In this document: positions 26,045 to 34,622 of the stretch, piece after piece
Position numbering within the stretch: the stretch's first letter is position 1
Layout: each line of letters starts with the position of its first letter
Origin: Halpernia humi
GTDB lineage: Bacteria > Bacteroidota > Bacteroidia > Flavobacteriales > Weeksellaceae
Direction: 5' to 3'
Assembly: GCF_900108025.1 (NCBI RefSeq)
Contig: NZ_FNUS01000001.1
Span: forward strand, 682,001 to 746,000
DNA: 64,000 nt
Notes under the pieces: generated by a model
Database searches by the model: none
Told to the model about the DNA's origin: nothing
Seen by the model: the letters and a program-made list of their open reading frames with translations, nothing else
Program-made: the position numbers and the translations under genes

Positions 26045-26479
26045 TTAAAATATAAAATCTTCAAAAATATATTGGTTATCATTAAATTTTGCGGAAATAT
26101 GATGATTTCCATTACTTAAAATAATGCGTTCTGCATTCAAAATAGAATTATATCGAGCGGTTTGCTCAAAGGTTTTTTCAGTTAATTTTACGGAAGGTGC
26201 TTTGCATTCCACCAATATTTTTGGATGTGTTTTTTCGGTAATTAAAAGATCAATTCTTTTGGTTAAACCATTGATTATCATTTTTTTTTCCAATATAATT
26301 GCGGAGGCAGAAATGTGTTTTTCATTAATGAAATACTGCACCCAATGTTGCCGCACCCATTCTTCTGGTGTGAGCAAAAACCAAGATTTCCGCACGTCGT
26401 CATAAATAAAAAACTTATCTTTGTCTTGCTTAAATTTAAAATTATAACTGTTCGGAAAGTTGAGTTTCGGAAGTTCCAT
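26045..26479 (-). CDS. HsdR N-terminal (HSDR_N_2) nuclease-fold protein
   Basis: This 144-residue protein has the PD-(D/E)xK nuclease fold marks: KKMIINGLTKRIDLLI with the Asp, then ILVECKAPSVKLTEKTFEQ with E-x-K (about residue 91). This domain is found at the N-terminus of type I restriction R subunits, but in Bacteroidota it also exists as a stand-alone protein next to holA, as here. No helicase, methylase or specificity gene is nearby, so it is not part of a restriction system in this window. Its start is 5 bp from the divergent holA start. Confidence 0.85.
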   Translation of the reverse strand: MELPKLNFPNSYNFKFKQDKDKFFIYDDVRKSWFLLTPEEWVRQHWVQYFINEKHISASAIILEKKMIINGLTKRIDLLITEKTHPKILVECKAPSVKLTEKTFEQTARYNSILNAERIILSNGNHHISAKFNDNQYIFEDFIF

Positions 26480-26484
26480 CCTTT

Positions 26485-27522
26485 ATGAAAGATTTGAATA
26501 TTATTCTCAAAAGTATTAAAAATAAAACGTTTTTGCCGGTTTATTTTTTTCATGGCGAAGAATCATATTTTATTGATGTAGCGGTAAAAGCCTTAGAAAA
26601 TGGCGTTTTAACGGAAGATGAAAAAGCCTTCAATGAAATTATAGTTTACGGAAAAGATACCACTTATGCAGAAATCTGCTCTTTGGCGCGGCAGTTCCCG
26701 ATGATGGGCGACAAACAAGTAATTATCGTAAAAGAAGCGCAAGATTTAAAAAGCACGGAAGACGACACTAAAGCCTTCCTAACCTATCTAGAAAATCCTG
26801 TTGAAAGCACTATTCTAGTTTTCGGGCATAAAAATAAAAAATTAGATGGCAGAAAAGCGTTCGGCAAATTATTGGCAAAAAAGAACTTTACTTTTTACAG
26901 TGAAAAAATAAAAGATTATAAAATTGCACAGTGGATTTCTGATGAATGTAAAAAATTAAACATAAAAACTTCGCCAAATATACCTAATTTACTTGCGGAA
27001 TATCTCGGCGATGATTTATCTAGAATTGCTAATGAATTAAAAAAACTTAAGATCGTTCTTAAAGAAAATGAAGTTTTAGATGAAAAACTGGTAGAACTTC
27101 ACATTGGGATTTCCAAAGATTATAACGTGTTTGAGTTGATAAATGCTTTATCTGAAAACAATGCGAGCAAAGCCTTGAAAATTGCTCATTTTATGGGGAA
27201 AAATACGAAAGCAAATTCCATAATTTTATCTCTAGCCAATTTGTATAATTTTTTTTCTAATTTAATTATGTATCAAGCGATGGCTGGCCAAAATCCACAA
27301 ACCATAGCCGCCGAAACAGATATTAATCCTTACGCATTACGTTTTCTGGCAATAGCAGCGAAACATTATAGTTTAAAAAATGCTACAAGAATAATTTCAC
27401 TTTTGCGTGAAACCGATTTAAAAAGTAAAGGTTTGGGCGCGGTAAATGTAGGTGAAGATCAACTTTTGAATGAGTTGATATTTAAAATACTGAATGTGAA
27501 CTCTATAAAAGTTTTGCAATAG
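26485..27522 (+). CDS. holA: DNA polymerase III, delta subunit
   Basis: The 345-residue protein opens MKDLNIILKSIKNKTFLPVYFFHGEESYFIDVAVKAL, with the delta-subunit start and the YFFHGEESYFID motif. It continues with the family's ARQFPMMGDKQVIIVKEAQDL segment, the NLLAEYLGDDLSRIANELKKL helix and the SLLRETDLKSKGLGAVNVGEDQLLNEL end. It is the clamp-loader subunit that opens the sliding clamp during replication. The starts of this gene and the divergent HsdR-N-like gene are only 5 bp apart, so both promoters must lie inside the other's coding region or overlap. Confidence 0.9.
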   Translation: MKDLNIILKSIKNKTFLPVYFFHGEESYFIDVAVKALENGVLTEDEKAFNEIIVYGKDTTYAEICSLARQFPMMGDKQVIIVKEAQDLKSTEDDTKAFLTYLENPVESTILVFGHKNKKLDGRKAFGKLLAKKNFTFYSEKIKDYKIAQWISDECKKLNIKTSPNIPNLLAEYLGDDLSRIANELKKLKIVLKENEVLDEKLVELHIGISKDYNVFELINALSENNASKALKIAHFMGKNTKANSIILSLANLYNFFSNLIMYQAMAGQNPQTIAAETDINPYALRFLAIAAKHYSLKNATRIISLLRETDLKSKGLGAVNVGEDQLLNELIFKILNVNSIKVLQ

Positions 27523-27612
27523 TTTTACCAATCATTATCATCAAAAAAAATAATTAATAAACTACCACAAAAATAAAAATTATCCCGATTTTTGGGACAT
27601 AAAAATAATTAA

Positions 27613-28551
27613 ATGGAAAATATTTTAGATTGCATCATCGTTGGTTCTGGCCCTTCAGGCTTTACAGCGGCTATTTATGCGGCAAGAGCAGACTTAAAAC
27701 CAGAACTTTACACCGGTTTAGAGCCGGGCGGACAATTAACAACAACCACAGAAGTTGATAATTTCCCGGGTTATCCCAATGGAATTACGGGTCCGGAAAT
27801 GATGATGGATTTGCAAAAACAAGCCGAAAGATTTGAAACAAAAGTACATTATGAAATGATAACTAAAGCCGAATTTTCTTTAGAAAGGGGCGGTATTCAT
27901 AAACTTTGGGCAGGAAATAAAGAATTATTTGCAAAAACGGTAATTATTTCTACTGGTGCAACTGCAAAATATTTAGGCCTTGAAGATGAAAAAAAATATT
28001 CTGGAGGCGGTGTTTCTGCTTGTGCCACTTGCGACGGATTTTTCTATCGCGGAAAAGATGTAATAGTTGTAGGCGGTGGAGATACAGCGGCTGAAGAGGC
28101 GACTTATCTTTCAAACATTTGTAATAAAGTCACCATGTTAGTGAGAAAAGACCATTTTCGTGCATCAAAAGCAATGGAAAAAAGAGTTGAAAACACGCCC
28201 AATATCGAAGTGAAATATTTCCATGAATTGGTAGGAATTGAAGGTGAAAATAGTTTGGTAGAAAGAGCCGTTGTAATTGATAACAGAACCCAAGAAAAAT
28301 CTACAATAGACGTTCACGGCATTTTTATCGCGATTGGTCATACGCCAAATACTTCAATTTTTGAAGGTCAAATAAATTTAGATGACAACGGCTACATTAT
28401 TACAGAAGCGAAATCTACAAGAACAAATATCCCAGGTGTTTTTGCGGCAGGCGATGTGCAAGATCATCTTTACAGACAAGCGATTACTGCTGCCGGAAGT
28501 GGCTGTATGGCGGCAATGGATGCTGAAAAATATTTAGGAGAATTGAAATAA
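27613..28551 (+). CDS. trxB: Thioredoxin-disulfide reductase
   Basis: The 312-residue flavoenzyme has the FAD motif VGSGPSGFTAAIYAARADL near the start and GQLTTTTEVDNFPGYP. The redox-active cysteine pair is C-A-T-C in ACATCDGFFYRGKDV (about residue 135). The NADPH domain motif GGGDTAAEEATYL and the C-terminal GVFAAGDVQDHLYRQAITAAGSG follow. It reduces thioredoxin with NADPH in the cytoplasm. It lies 90 bp after holA; no terminator is seen between them. Confidence 0.95.
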   Translation: MENILDCIIVGSGPSGFTAAIYAARADLKPELYTGLEPGGQLTTTTEVDNFPGYPNGITGPEMMMDLQKQAERFETKVHYEMITKAEFSLERGGIHKLWAGNKELFAKTVIISTGATAKYLGLEDEKKYSGGGVSACATCDGFFYRGKDVIVVGGGDTAAEEATYLSNICNKVTMLVRKDHFRASKAMEKRVENTPNIEVKYFHELVGIEGENSLVERAVVIDNRTQEKSTIDVHGIFIAIGHTPNTSIFEGQINLDDNGYIITEAKSTRTNIPGVFAAGDVQDHLYRQAITAAGSGCMAAMDAEKYLGELK

Positions 28552-28615
28552 AGTTGTAAATTTTTTTTTATTTAAACGTGAATCATTTACTAATTACTAA
28601 TTAATTATAAATAAG

Positions 28616-28981
28616 GTGAGAACGATATTATACATATTTATTGGTGGCGGTTTCGGCAGCGTGATGCGTTTTCTGATTTCTAATTACACCGAGAAACTTT
28701 TTAATATTAAAAGTTTTCCTTTTGGCACATTTACGGTGAATATTTTGGGATGTTTTATAATTGGTGTTGCGTCGGCTTATTTTTTAAAAGTTGATAATTA
28801 TTTAAAATTTCTTTTAATAACAGGCTTTTGTGGCGGATTCACAACTTTTTCTACATTTTCCGCAGAAAACTATTCTCTTTGGCAAAATGGAAATTATTTC
28901 ACTTTAGCGTTCTATATTTTAAGTAGTGTAATTTTAGGCTTATTCGCGGTATTTGCTGGGTTTCAAATGATTAAACCATAA
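28616..28981 (+). CDS. crcB: Fluoride exporter CrcB/Fluc
   Basis: The 121-residue protein has four membrane segments and the full Fluc signature: [14 protein letters not shown] at the start, [15 protein letters not shown] in the second helix with the pore-lining Asn, and [15 protein letters not shown] in the third helix with the Thr-Phe-Ser break. The dual-topology dimer exports fluoride passively. The start codon is GTG (28616), preceded by ATAAG. No fluoride riboswitch can be recognised in the 64 bp upstream. Confidence 0.92.
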   Translation: MRTILYIFIGGGFGSVMRFLISNYTEKLFNIKSFPFGTFTVNILGCFIIGVASAYFLKVDNYLKFLLITGFCGGFTTFSTFSAENYSLWQNGNYFTLAFYILSSVILGLFAVFAGFQMIKP

Positions 28982-29015
28982 AGAATAAAATCTTATATAT
29001 TTTACAAAAAATAAT

Positions 29016-29046
29016 TTTGCCAGAACATAAAAGATTTTTATATTTG
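29016..29046 (+). promoter_or_regulatory. Promoter of tRNA-Ser
   Basis: TTTG (29016-29019), a spacer of 19 bp, then TATATTTG (29039-29046): a perfect match to the Bacteroidota -33/-7 promoter consensus. It ends 27 bp before the mature tRNA. It is the clearest promoter in the window. Confidence 0.8.
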
Positions 29047-29073
29047 CACCACTGAAAACGGAAACGTTTTTCT

Positions 29074-29158
29074 GGAGAAATGGCAGAGTGGTCGATTGCG
29101 ATAGTCTTGAAAACTATTGACTGTAACAGGTCCGGGGGTTCGAATCCCTCTTTCTCCG
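29074..29158 (+). tRNA. tRNA-Ser (UGA anticodon)
   Basis: This 85-nt class II tRNA has an acceptor stem of GGAGAAA (29074-29080) with TTTCTCC (29151-29157) and discriminator G. The anticodon loop reads CTTGAAAAC with TGA as the anticodon, reading UCA and related serine codons. A long variable arm and GGTTCGAATCC T-loop are present. CCA is not encoded. It has its own promoter and a terminator immediately after. Confidence 0.97.
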
Positions 29159-29160
29159 CA

Positions 29161-29196
29161 AAAAGTCTGTAAATATATATTTACAGACTTTTTTTT
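29161..29196 (+). terminator. Rho-independent terminator after tRNA-Ser
   Basis: AAAAGTCTGTAAATA pairs with TATTTACAGACTTTT, a 15-bp stem followed by more T residues, starting 3 bases after the tRNA. Confidence 0.92.
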
Positions 29197-29393
29197 GCTT
29201 TACACTGACTACTTATTTTAGTAATAATTTCTCTAAAATGAATTGAAAATCGGCTTATACCAACCGCAAAATCTCTTTTCGCAAATTTATACTATTACCT
29301 TGAATTGATGTTAATTAATGATTTCCTTAAATCTAAAAGATAGCAGATGGAAAAATGCTTATTTTAGGCCAGAATTTTTAAATAAATATACTA

Positions 29394-30701
29394 TTAAACC
29401 TCCTCACCTTTCATCATTTTATTCCAATATAGATAGGGCAATCCATATTTTTTTAGCATCCATAATCTCCAATGCTCTTTGGAACTATCAGAAATAAACA
29501 TTTTTTTTAGTTTTGGATCAGGCGTGAATTTATTGTCGTAATCAAATTCGGCTAAAACCATTTTACCATAATCTGTGACAAGCGGGCAAGAAGAATATCC
29601 ATTATAAGTTTTTTTTCCTAAATGGTCATTTTTAATCATCGTTGCAATATTATCTACCACTACCGGAACTTGCTTTCTAATGGCAGCGCCTGTTTTTGCA
29701 TTTGGTGTGCCGGCGACATCACCTAAGCCATAAATGTTTTCATACTTTGTATGCTGCATGGTATGTTTATCCACATCCAACCATTTATTGGCATTTACAA
29801 GCACGGAATCTTGCACAAATTTTGGAGCCACAGACGGCGGCGCAGTATGCAACATATCGTAATGAATACCGTATCTACTATTATTTTTAGTCACTTTCAC
29901 ATCCTTATAATTATAGTGAAACGCTTCATCAATACTCTCATTTTCTTCTTCACCAGACATCACAACGCAACCACCAGCAGAAATATCTTTTGTTAATTCA
30001 TACCACGCAATTTGGTTTTCTGCATCTATTTCTACTAATTTATGATGGAAGCGAATATTGATATCTTTCTTAGTAATAACTTCCATCAATGTTTTCGCGA
30101 TTTCTTTAACCCCAAAAATTAAACTTCCTGCCGTTGCAAAAATAATTTTAGTACTATTTCGAACATCTGATTTTGCAAAATGACTTTCTGCCAAATACAT
30201 GATTTTTTGTGGCGCACCACCGCATTTAATTGGTGTAGCAGGTTGCGTAAAAAGCGCAGTTCCGCCTCTAAAATTTTTAATTACGTCCCAAGTGTGAACC
30301 GGATTTGTGTAATTACTGCAAACCACACCTTTATCCATGGCTTCACCTAAACCTGGCACCAAACTGAAATCATAAGTTAATCCAGTTGCGACCACTAGAT
30401 AATCATAAGTAATATCTCCGCTAATCGAAGTATGCACTGTGTTATTATCAGGATCAAAACCTGTTGCTTTGTCCATAATCCAATCGGCCTCTTTTGGCAT
30501 TACATCTGCCATTGGTTTGCTTGTTTTATCAAAATCATAGGCACCTGCACCAACCAAAGTCCACGCTGGTTGGTAATAATGGATACTTGCCGGCTCTATA
30601 ATCCCGATATCTTTTATTTTTTTCTGCTGTATAAGTTGCGCCGCCGTCATAATGCCAGCAGTGCCTCCGCCAATAACAAGGACTTGATAATGTGATTTCA
30701 T
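29394..30701 (-). CDS. sqr: Sulfide:quinone oxidoreductase (SQRDL-like)
   Basis: I take the start at 30701 (MKSHYQVLVIGGGTAGIMTAAQL), directly before the FAD motif; an in-frame ATG at 30734 adds 11 unlikely residues. The 435-residue flavoprotein keeps the SQR cysteine pair in context: PIKCGGAPQK (about residue 164) and GYSSCPLVT near residue 380, the type also found in mitochondrial SQR. A third cysteine lies in GVVCSNYT. It oxidises sulfide at the membrane and passes electrons to quinone. The next gene upstream is a TauE/SafE exporter; both promoters carry a GTAAC-N4-GTTAC operator, so the pair probably forms a sulfur-response regulon. Confidence 0.9.
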   Translation of the reverse strand: MKSHYQVLVIGGGTAGIMTAAQLIQQKKIKDIGIIEPASIHYYQPAWTLVGAGAYDFDKTSKPMADVMPKEADWIMDKATGFDPDNNTVHTSISGDITYDYLVVATGLTYDFSLVPGLGEAMDKGVVCSNYTNPVHTWDVIKNFRGGTALFTQPATPIKCGGAPQKIMYLAESHFAKSDVRNSTKIIFATAGSLIFGVKEIAKTLMEVITKKDINIRFHHKLVEIDAENQIAWYELTKDISAGGCVVMSGEEENESIDEAFHYNYKDVKVTKNNSRYGIHYDMLHTAPPSVAPKFVQDSVLVNANKWLDVDKHTMQHTKYENIYGLGDVAGTPNAKTGAAIRKQVPVVVDNIATMIKNDHLGKKTYNGYSSCPLVTDYGKMVLAEFDYDNKFTPDPKLKKMFISDSSKEHWRLWMLKKYGLPYLYWNKMMKGEEV

Positions 30702-30748
30702 AAAGATTGTTTTATTTTTATGGGAAGATATCAATAATTTACATACTT

Positions 30749-30770
30749 TTATGTAACATATGTTACATAA
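30749..30770. promoter_or_regulatory. Palindromic operator upstream of sqr
   Basis: This 22-bp perfect palindrome is centred on GTAACATATGTTAC, 48 bp before the sqr start. A related GTAAC-N4-GTTAC site lies before the TauE gene. It looks like a CRP/FNR-family site. Confidence 0.65.
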
Positions 30771-30947
30771 TTGAAAAATTTAATAATATTATTTAAAAAA
30801 AATTAGAAAGTTGACTTTTGAACAAAGCAACCAAATGTATGATAGCGTTTGAAAACAACCTTGGTTCAAAATCTTAGGGAAATGACAATTTTGGTTTTTA
30901 AGAAGATTTGAATTTGATATTTAATTAAAAATCTAGAAAATTGTCTA

Positions 30948-31745
30948 TTATTTAAAAAAGACTTCTTTAACAAAAATATAAATTCCCATTGCCAAAACAA
31001 ACCAACCGAAACCTTTTTTTAATTTTTTACCATCAATAAATTTATTAAGCCAAATCCCTATGAATATTCCAACTACGGCAATTGCTGAAAAGGGAAGCAG
31101 AAATTTCCAGTCGATTTCAGTGTGACCAACATCTCCCAAAAAACCTAATAATGAATTAACTGCAACAATAAAAAGTGAAGTTGCAACTGCGTTTTTCATG
31201 GGCAAACCCGCTAACAAAACCAATATTGGTATAATTATAAAACCACCACCTGCGCCGACTAATCCGGTAATAATGCCTGTTAAAAATCCGAGAATTATTA
31301 ATAATAAAAAATTATTTTCTGATGATTTTTGTATCACAGGTTGCCTGTCTTTTATCATTGATACAGAAGCCAAAACCATGATAATTGCAAAAAAAATCAT
31401 TATGGCAATGTCTTTAGTTAAAATAAAATTGCCAATATTAAAAATAGTATCAGGAATTGCAGGAACAAGATATTTTCTAGTAGAGAAAACCGATAATAAA
31501 GCCGGAATGGCAAAGGTAATGGCTGTTTTAAAATTAACCAAACCGTTGCGAAGATTTTTTATAGTGCCCACAGAAGAGACACTTCCTACTATAAAAAGAG
31601 AATAAGCAGTTGCTGTAACCGGATTGATATAGAGCAAATAAACCAAAATTGGAACTGTTAATATTGAACCGCCACCGCCGATTAAACCGAGAACAATTCC
31701 GATAAATAACGCTCCGATATATCCTAAAATTTGTATAATTTCCAT
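30948..31745 (-). CDS. TauE/SafE-family sulfite/organosulfonate exporter
   Basis: This 265-residue protein has about eight membrane segments. The twofold internal repeat has the family motif GLIGGGGSILTVPILVYL (about residues 19-36) and again GLVGAGGGFIIIPILVLLAGLPMKNAVATS (about 160-190), the conserved region of TauE/SafE exporters. The family exports sulfite and sulfonates. Paired with sulfide:quinone oxidoreductase on the same strand, 246 bp away, and sharing its operator, it may remove sulfite made downstream of sulfide oxidation. The substrate is inferred from context. Confidence 0.88.
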   Translation of the reverse strand: MEIIQILGYIGALFIGIVLGLIGGGGSILTVPILVYLLYINPVTATAYSLFIVGSVSSVGTIKNLRNGLVNFKTAITFAIPALLSVFSTRKYLVPAIPDTIFNIGNFILTKDIAIMIFFAIIMVLASVSMIKDRQPVIQKSSENNFLLLIILGFLTGIITGLVGAGGGFIIIPILVLLAGLPMKNAVATSLFIVAVNSLLGFLGDVGHTEIDWKFLLPFSAIAVVGIFIGIWLNKFIDGKKLKKGFGWFVLAMGIYIFVKEVFFK

Positions 31746-31783
31746 AAGTAGGATAAAATTACATCTTAAGTTTTGTAAGTAGC

Positions 31784-31797
31784 GTAACTTTTGTTAC
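31784..31797. promoter_or_regulatory. Operator upstream of the TauE/SafE gene
   Basis: GTAAC-TTTT-GTTAC lies 38 bp upstream of the TauE start (31745) and matches the core of the sqr operator. Read on the minus strand both share TATGTAAC before the spacer. Confidence 0.6.
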
Positions 31798-31864
31798 ATA
31801 GCAAAGAGATTAATCTTAAAGAATAGGATTTTTCAATATTTTTTTTAATTTTTTTTAAATAAAT

Positions 31865-34552
31865 CTAAAATTTGTTTAGAAAAGCATACAAATCCTCATC
31901 TGGCCCGAGTTCTAATTTTTTACGAAGTCTAGATCGTTTTACATATAAACTGGAAGGCAATACGTTTAGAATCTCTGCAATTTCTTGCGTATTTAGACCC
32001 GTTCTTAAATAGGCACATAACCGTAAATCATAAATTGAAAGAACAGGATGAGCCATCTGCAAATTTTTAAAAAAACTTTGATGCAGTTCATCCATTTGTA
32101 TTTCAAAAGTGTGGTCTTCCACGTTAATATAAGAATCTAGGAGTTTTTTGATTTCTTTTAATCGTAAATTATTTTGCGCTGGATTTTTTTGTGCATCCAC
32201 AATCTTTTCTTTCACATTTTCCAATAAGCGCATTTTGTCTTCATCTTCTTTTGCTTTAATGGCGAGTTCGATGGTTTTATCTTTTACCAACTTCTGAAGT
32301 TGAAGTTTCTCTTTTTCTAATTGATTTTGCTCTGCAATAATTTTTTCTTTTTGAAATTTTTCAGACTGTTTTTCTAACTTTTTTTGCTGTCTTTTGAGCA
32401 AGGCTTTTTTTTGTTTTTCTAATATTTTTTTTTCTTGTCTTCGAAAAAGATAATAGACTAAAACTAATAAAAATGCATAAAATACATAAGCATACCACGC
32501 TCTATAAAAAGGTGGAGAAATAGTGAAACTCACCTTTTTTTCAGGGTTAATATGATCATTTATTTTTGCACGCACATAAAAATCATAGTGGCCTTCTCTT
32601 AAATTTAAAAACTCAAAACGGTTGTTTGCAGTCCACAAACTCCATTTTTTATCGTTGCCAAATTTATATTGATAAACGGTATTTTCTGCTTGTGGAACAG
32701 TGAAAACCAAACGAACATTATTAAAATTATATGGTATTTTTTGGTTTAAAATAGCTGTTTTGGTTTCAGAATTATTAAATATTTCTAAAGCGCGAAAAAC
32801 AGTAGGGTTATAATTTTGAACTCCCTTTTTTTGATTAATATTCTCTAAAGCAAAACCATTATCTATCGGATAAAAAAGATAATCTTTTGAAATTAAAATT
32901 GGTAACTTAAACGGATTCAGTAATTCGTTTGCATTTTTGGTATTTAGTGCGGTTGCTTTAGAAGTGAATTTTTGTAAATTTTCATTAAAAATATATTCAC
33001 GGCTATCACTTTTAACATGTATTTTATTGCCTTGTAAAAATAGAACGAGATTATTACCATTAAAAAAATCAGAAAAAAATGTTTTTATATTTGAGGTATT
33101 TAGATGAGCATCTAAGTTGGCTTTTATGATGCCATAATTGGGAACATTTACCCAAAGCGTATTTGTATTTTGAAGAACCAATTGGTTGCAAGAACCGCCA
33201 ATACCTTCTAATTTTTTTTGAAATTTCCAATTATTATTTATTTTTTTAAAAACTGAAATACCATTATAATTGCCTGTTAGAAGGTTGTCGTTATTAAACA
33301 ACTTCATCGTCCAAGCGCCACGATGGTCATCTAATTTCTGTAAATTTTCCCCAGAAATTTTAAACAAGCCTTCATCGTGACCCATTAGCATTTCATTTTC
33401 GATGTTCTTCAAACTCCAGACCTGCCCTTGTGAGCCAGCAATCAATTTGAATTGGTTTAAAGGTTGCGAATTATTGAGATTTTCCCAATCGGTTACATAA
33501 AGCCCCTGGTTCGTCCCGAGATAGAATTTATTTTGCCATAAAATCGCACTTGTTGCCGAGCCAAAATTACCAGTATAATCAAAAAAATAAGTGATGGGAT
33601 CTCGCATAAAAATTTTGGACAAGCCATAATCCATCCCGCACCATAAATTACCTAAATTATCTTCATGAAGACTAAGAATCGTATTATTGATTAAGCCTTT
33701 CTTTTTATTAATTTGATGTATGATTTGGCCTTCTATATCTGTAATATAAAGACCATTTAAAATTGTACCAATAGCCAAATACGCATTATCTAAAACTTTA
33801 AAGCTAAAGACTTGTTCGTTTTTTAAACGTTCTGATAGCGAATTTTTTAGAGTTGATAATTTATTATTCTCAAAAATTAAAAGTCCTTTGTTTTGCGTAA
33901 CGATGAACATTTTATTTTGAATTTGATAGAGACCAATAATTTGTAAATTTATATTTTCAGGATAAGAAAAAATTAGCTTTAATTGATTATTTTCTAAAGT
34001 ATAAAGTCCGTTTTTTTCGTCAGCAAAATAGAGTTTATGGTTACTTTCAAAACTTTTATAAAATTTTGTAGGTGCTGGTATAAGTTGTAATTTATTATTT
34101 TTTAAACTATAAATATTCTCGTGTGAGACAAAAAGAAGTGTATTCGCATTTTTGTAAACACCCCAAAACTCTTCATATTCTTTTGCAGTTTTGGTTTTTT
34201 TAGGATAAAGCGATTGGTATTTGAATTTTTTGTAGGCATCTCTTTTCCAAACGCCAAAATCTACATCAGAACCAGTGTAGATGAGTGAATCATTTGCCAC
34301 CAAAAGTGAGCGGGTGAAACCTTTGCTGCCTTTGTAGAGTTGCCAATTTTTACCGTCGAATTCTGCTAACCCTTGGTCTGCCGCAAAGTATAAAATTCCA
34401 TTTTTAGCGGAATTTATATCCCAAATTTTGCCCGCGTTTTTGTACTGTACAGGTGCAAAATTTTCAATTTTCGGAACCCCTTTTACTTCAATATTTTGCC
34501 CAAATAAAAGAAAATTGCAGCAACTTAAAAATAATATAATCGATTTTTTCAC
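31865..34552 (-). CDS. Membrane-spanning Y_Y_Y/HTH regulator of the glucan locus (SusR-like)
   Basis: This 895-residue protein starts with a signal sequence (ILFLSCCNFLLFGQ), then a large periplasmic sensor of beta-propeller repeats (e.g. ILSLHEDNLGNLWCGMDYGLSKI), and a Y_Y_Y immunoglobulin-like domain at about residues 615-680 (VYQYKFGNDKKWSLW, LREGHYDFYVRA). One membrane helix (about 683-702) leads to a long coiled coil and a LuxR-type helix-turn-helix at about 832-893 (GLNTQEIAEILNVLPSSLYV). No histidine kinase or receiver domain is present, so one chain senses glycan and binds DNA. It is encoded just after the glucan genes, all on the same strand, and is the natural local activator. Confidence 0.82.
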   Translation of the reverse strand: MKKSIILFLSCCNFLLFGQNIEVKGVPKIENFAPVQYKNAGKIWDINSAKNGILYFAADQGLAEFDGKNWQLYKGSKGFTRSLLVANDSLIYTGSDVDFGVWKRDAYKKFKYQSLYPKKTKTAKEYEEFWGVYKNANTLLFVSHENIYSLKNNKLQLIPAPTKFYKSFESNHKLYFADEKNGLYTLENNQLKLIFSYPENINLQIIGLYQIQNKMFIVTQNKGLLIFENNKLSTLKNSLSERLKNEQVFSFKVLDNAYLAIGTILNGLYITDIEGQIIHQINKKKGLINNTILSLHEDNLGNLWCGMDYGLSKIFMRDPITYFFDYTGNFGSATSAILWQNKFYLGTNQGLYVTDWENLNNSQPLNQFKLIAGSQGQVWSLKNIENEMLMGHDEGLFKISGENLQKLDDHRGAWTMKLFNNDNLLTGNYNGISVFKKINNNWKFQKKLEGIGGSCNQLVLQNTNTLWVNVPNYGIIKANLDAHLNTSNIKTFFSDFFNGNNLVLFLQGNKIHVKSDSREYIFNENLQKFTSKATALNTKNANELLNPFKLPILISKDYLFYPIDNGFALENINQKKGVQNYNPTVFRALEIFNNSETKTAILNQKIPYNFNNVRLVFTVPQAENTVYQYKFGNDKKWSLWTANNRFEFLNLREGHYDFYVRAKINDHINPEKKVSFTISPPFYRAWYAYVFYAFLLVLVYYLFRRQEKKILEKQKKALLKRQQKKLEKQSEKFQKEKIIAEQNQLEKEKLQLQKLVKDKTIELAIKAKEDEDKMRLLENVKEKIVDAQKNPAQNNLRLKEIKKLLDSYINVEDHTFEIQMDELHQSFFKNLQMAHPVLSIYDLRLCAYLRTGLNTQEIAEILNVLPSSLYVKRSRLRKKLELGPDEDLYAFLNKF

Positions 34553-34561
34553 ACCGTAAGA

Positions 34562-34602
34562 TAATAAAAAAAATAAAGCTGTTTGAAATAATCAAACAGC
34601 TT
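34562..34602 (-). terminator. Terminator between the CBM protein and the regulator
   Basis: On the minus strand AAGCTGTTTGA and TCAAACAGCTT form an 11-bp stem with a 5-base loop, followed by a T-rich run. It separates the CBM gene's transcript from the regulator gene. Confidence 0.85.
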
Positions 34603-34622
34603 CATTAAAATTGAAAAATTAA

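Noticed and set aside
26045-26479. Restriction-modification system (HsdR N-terminal domain)
   Set aside because: Only the nuclease-fold N-terminal domain is present; no helicase, methylase or specificity gene is near. The stand-alone form next to holA is common in Bacteroidota.
28552-28615. Fluoride riboswitch before crcB
   Set aside because: The 64-bp leader is AT-rich and has none of the conserved GC-rich riboswitch core.
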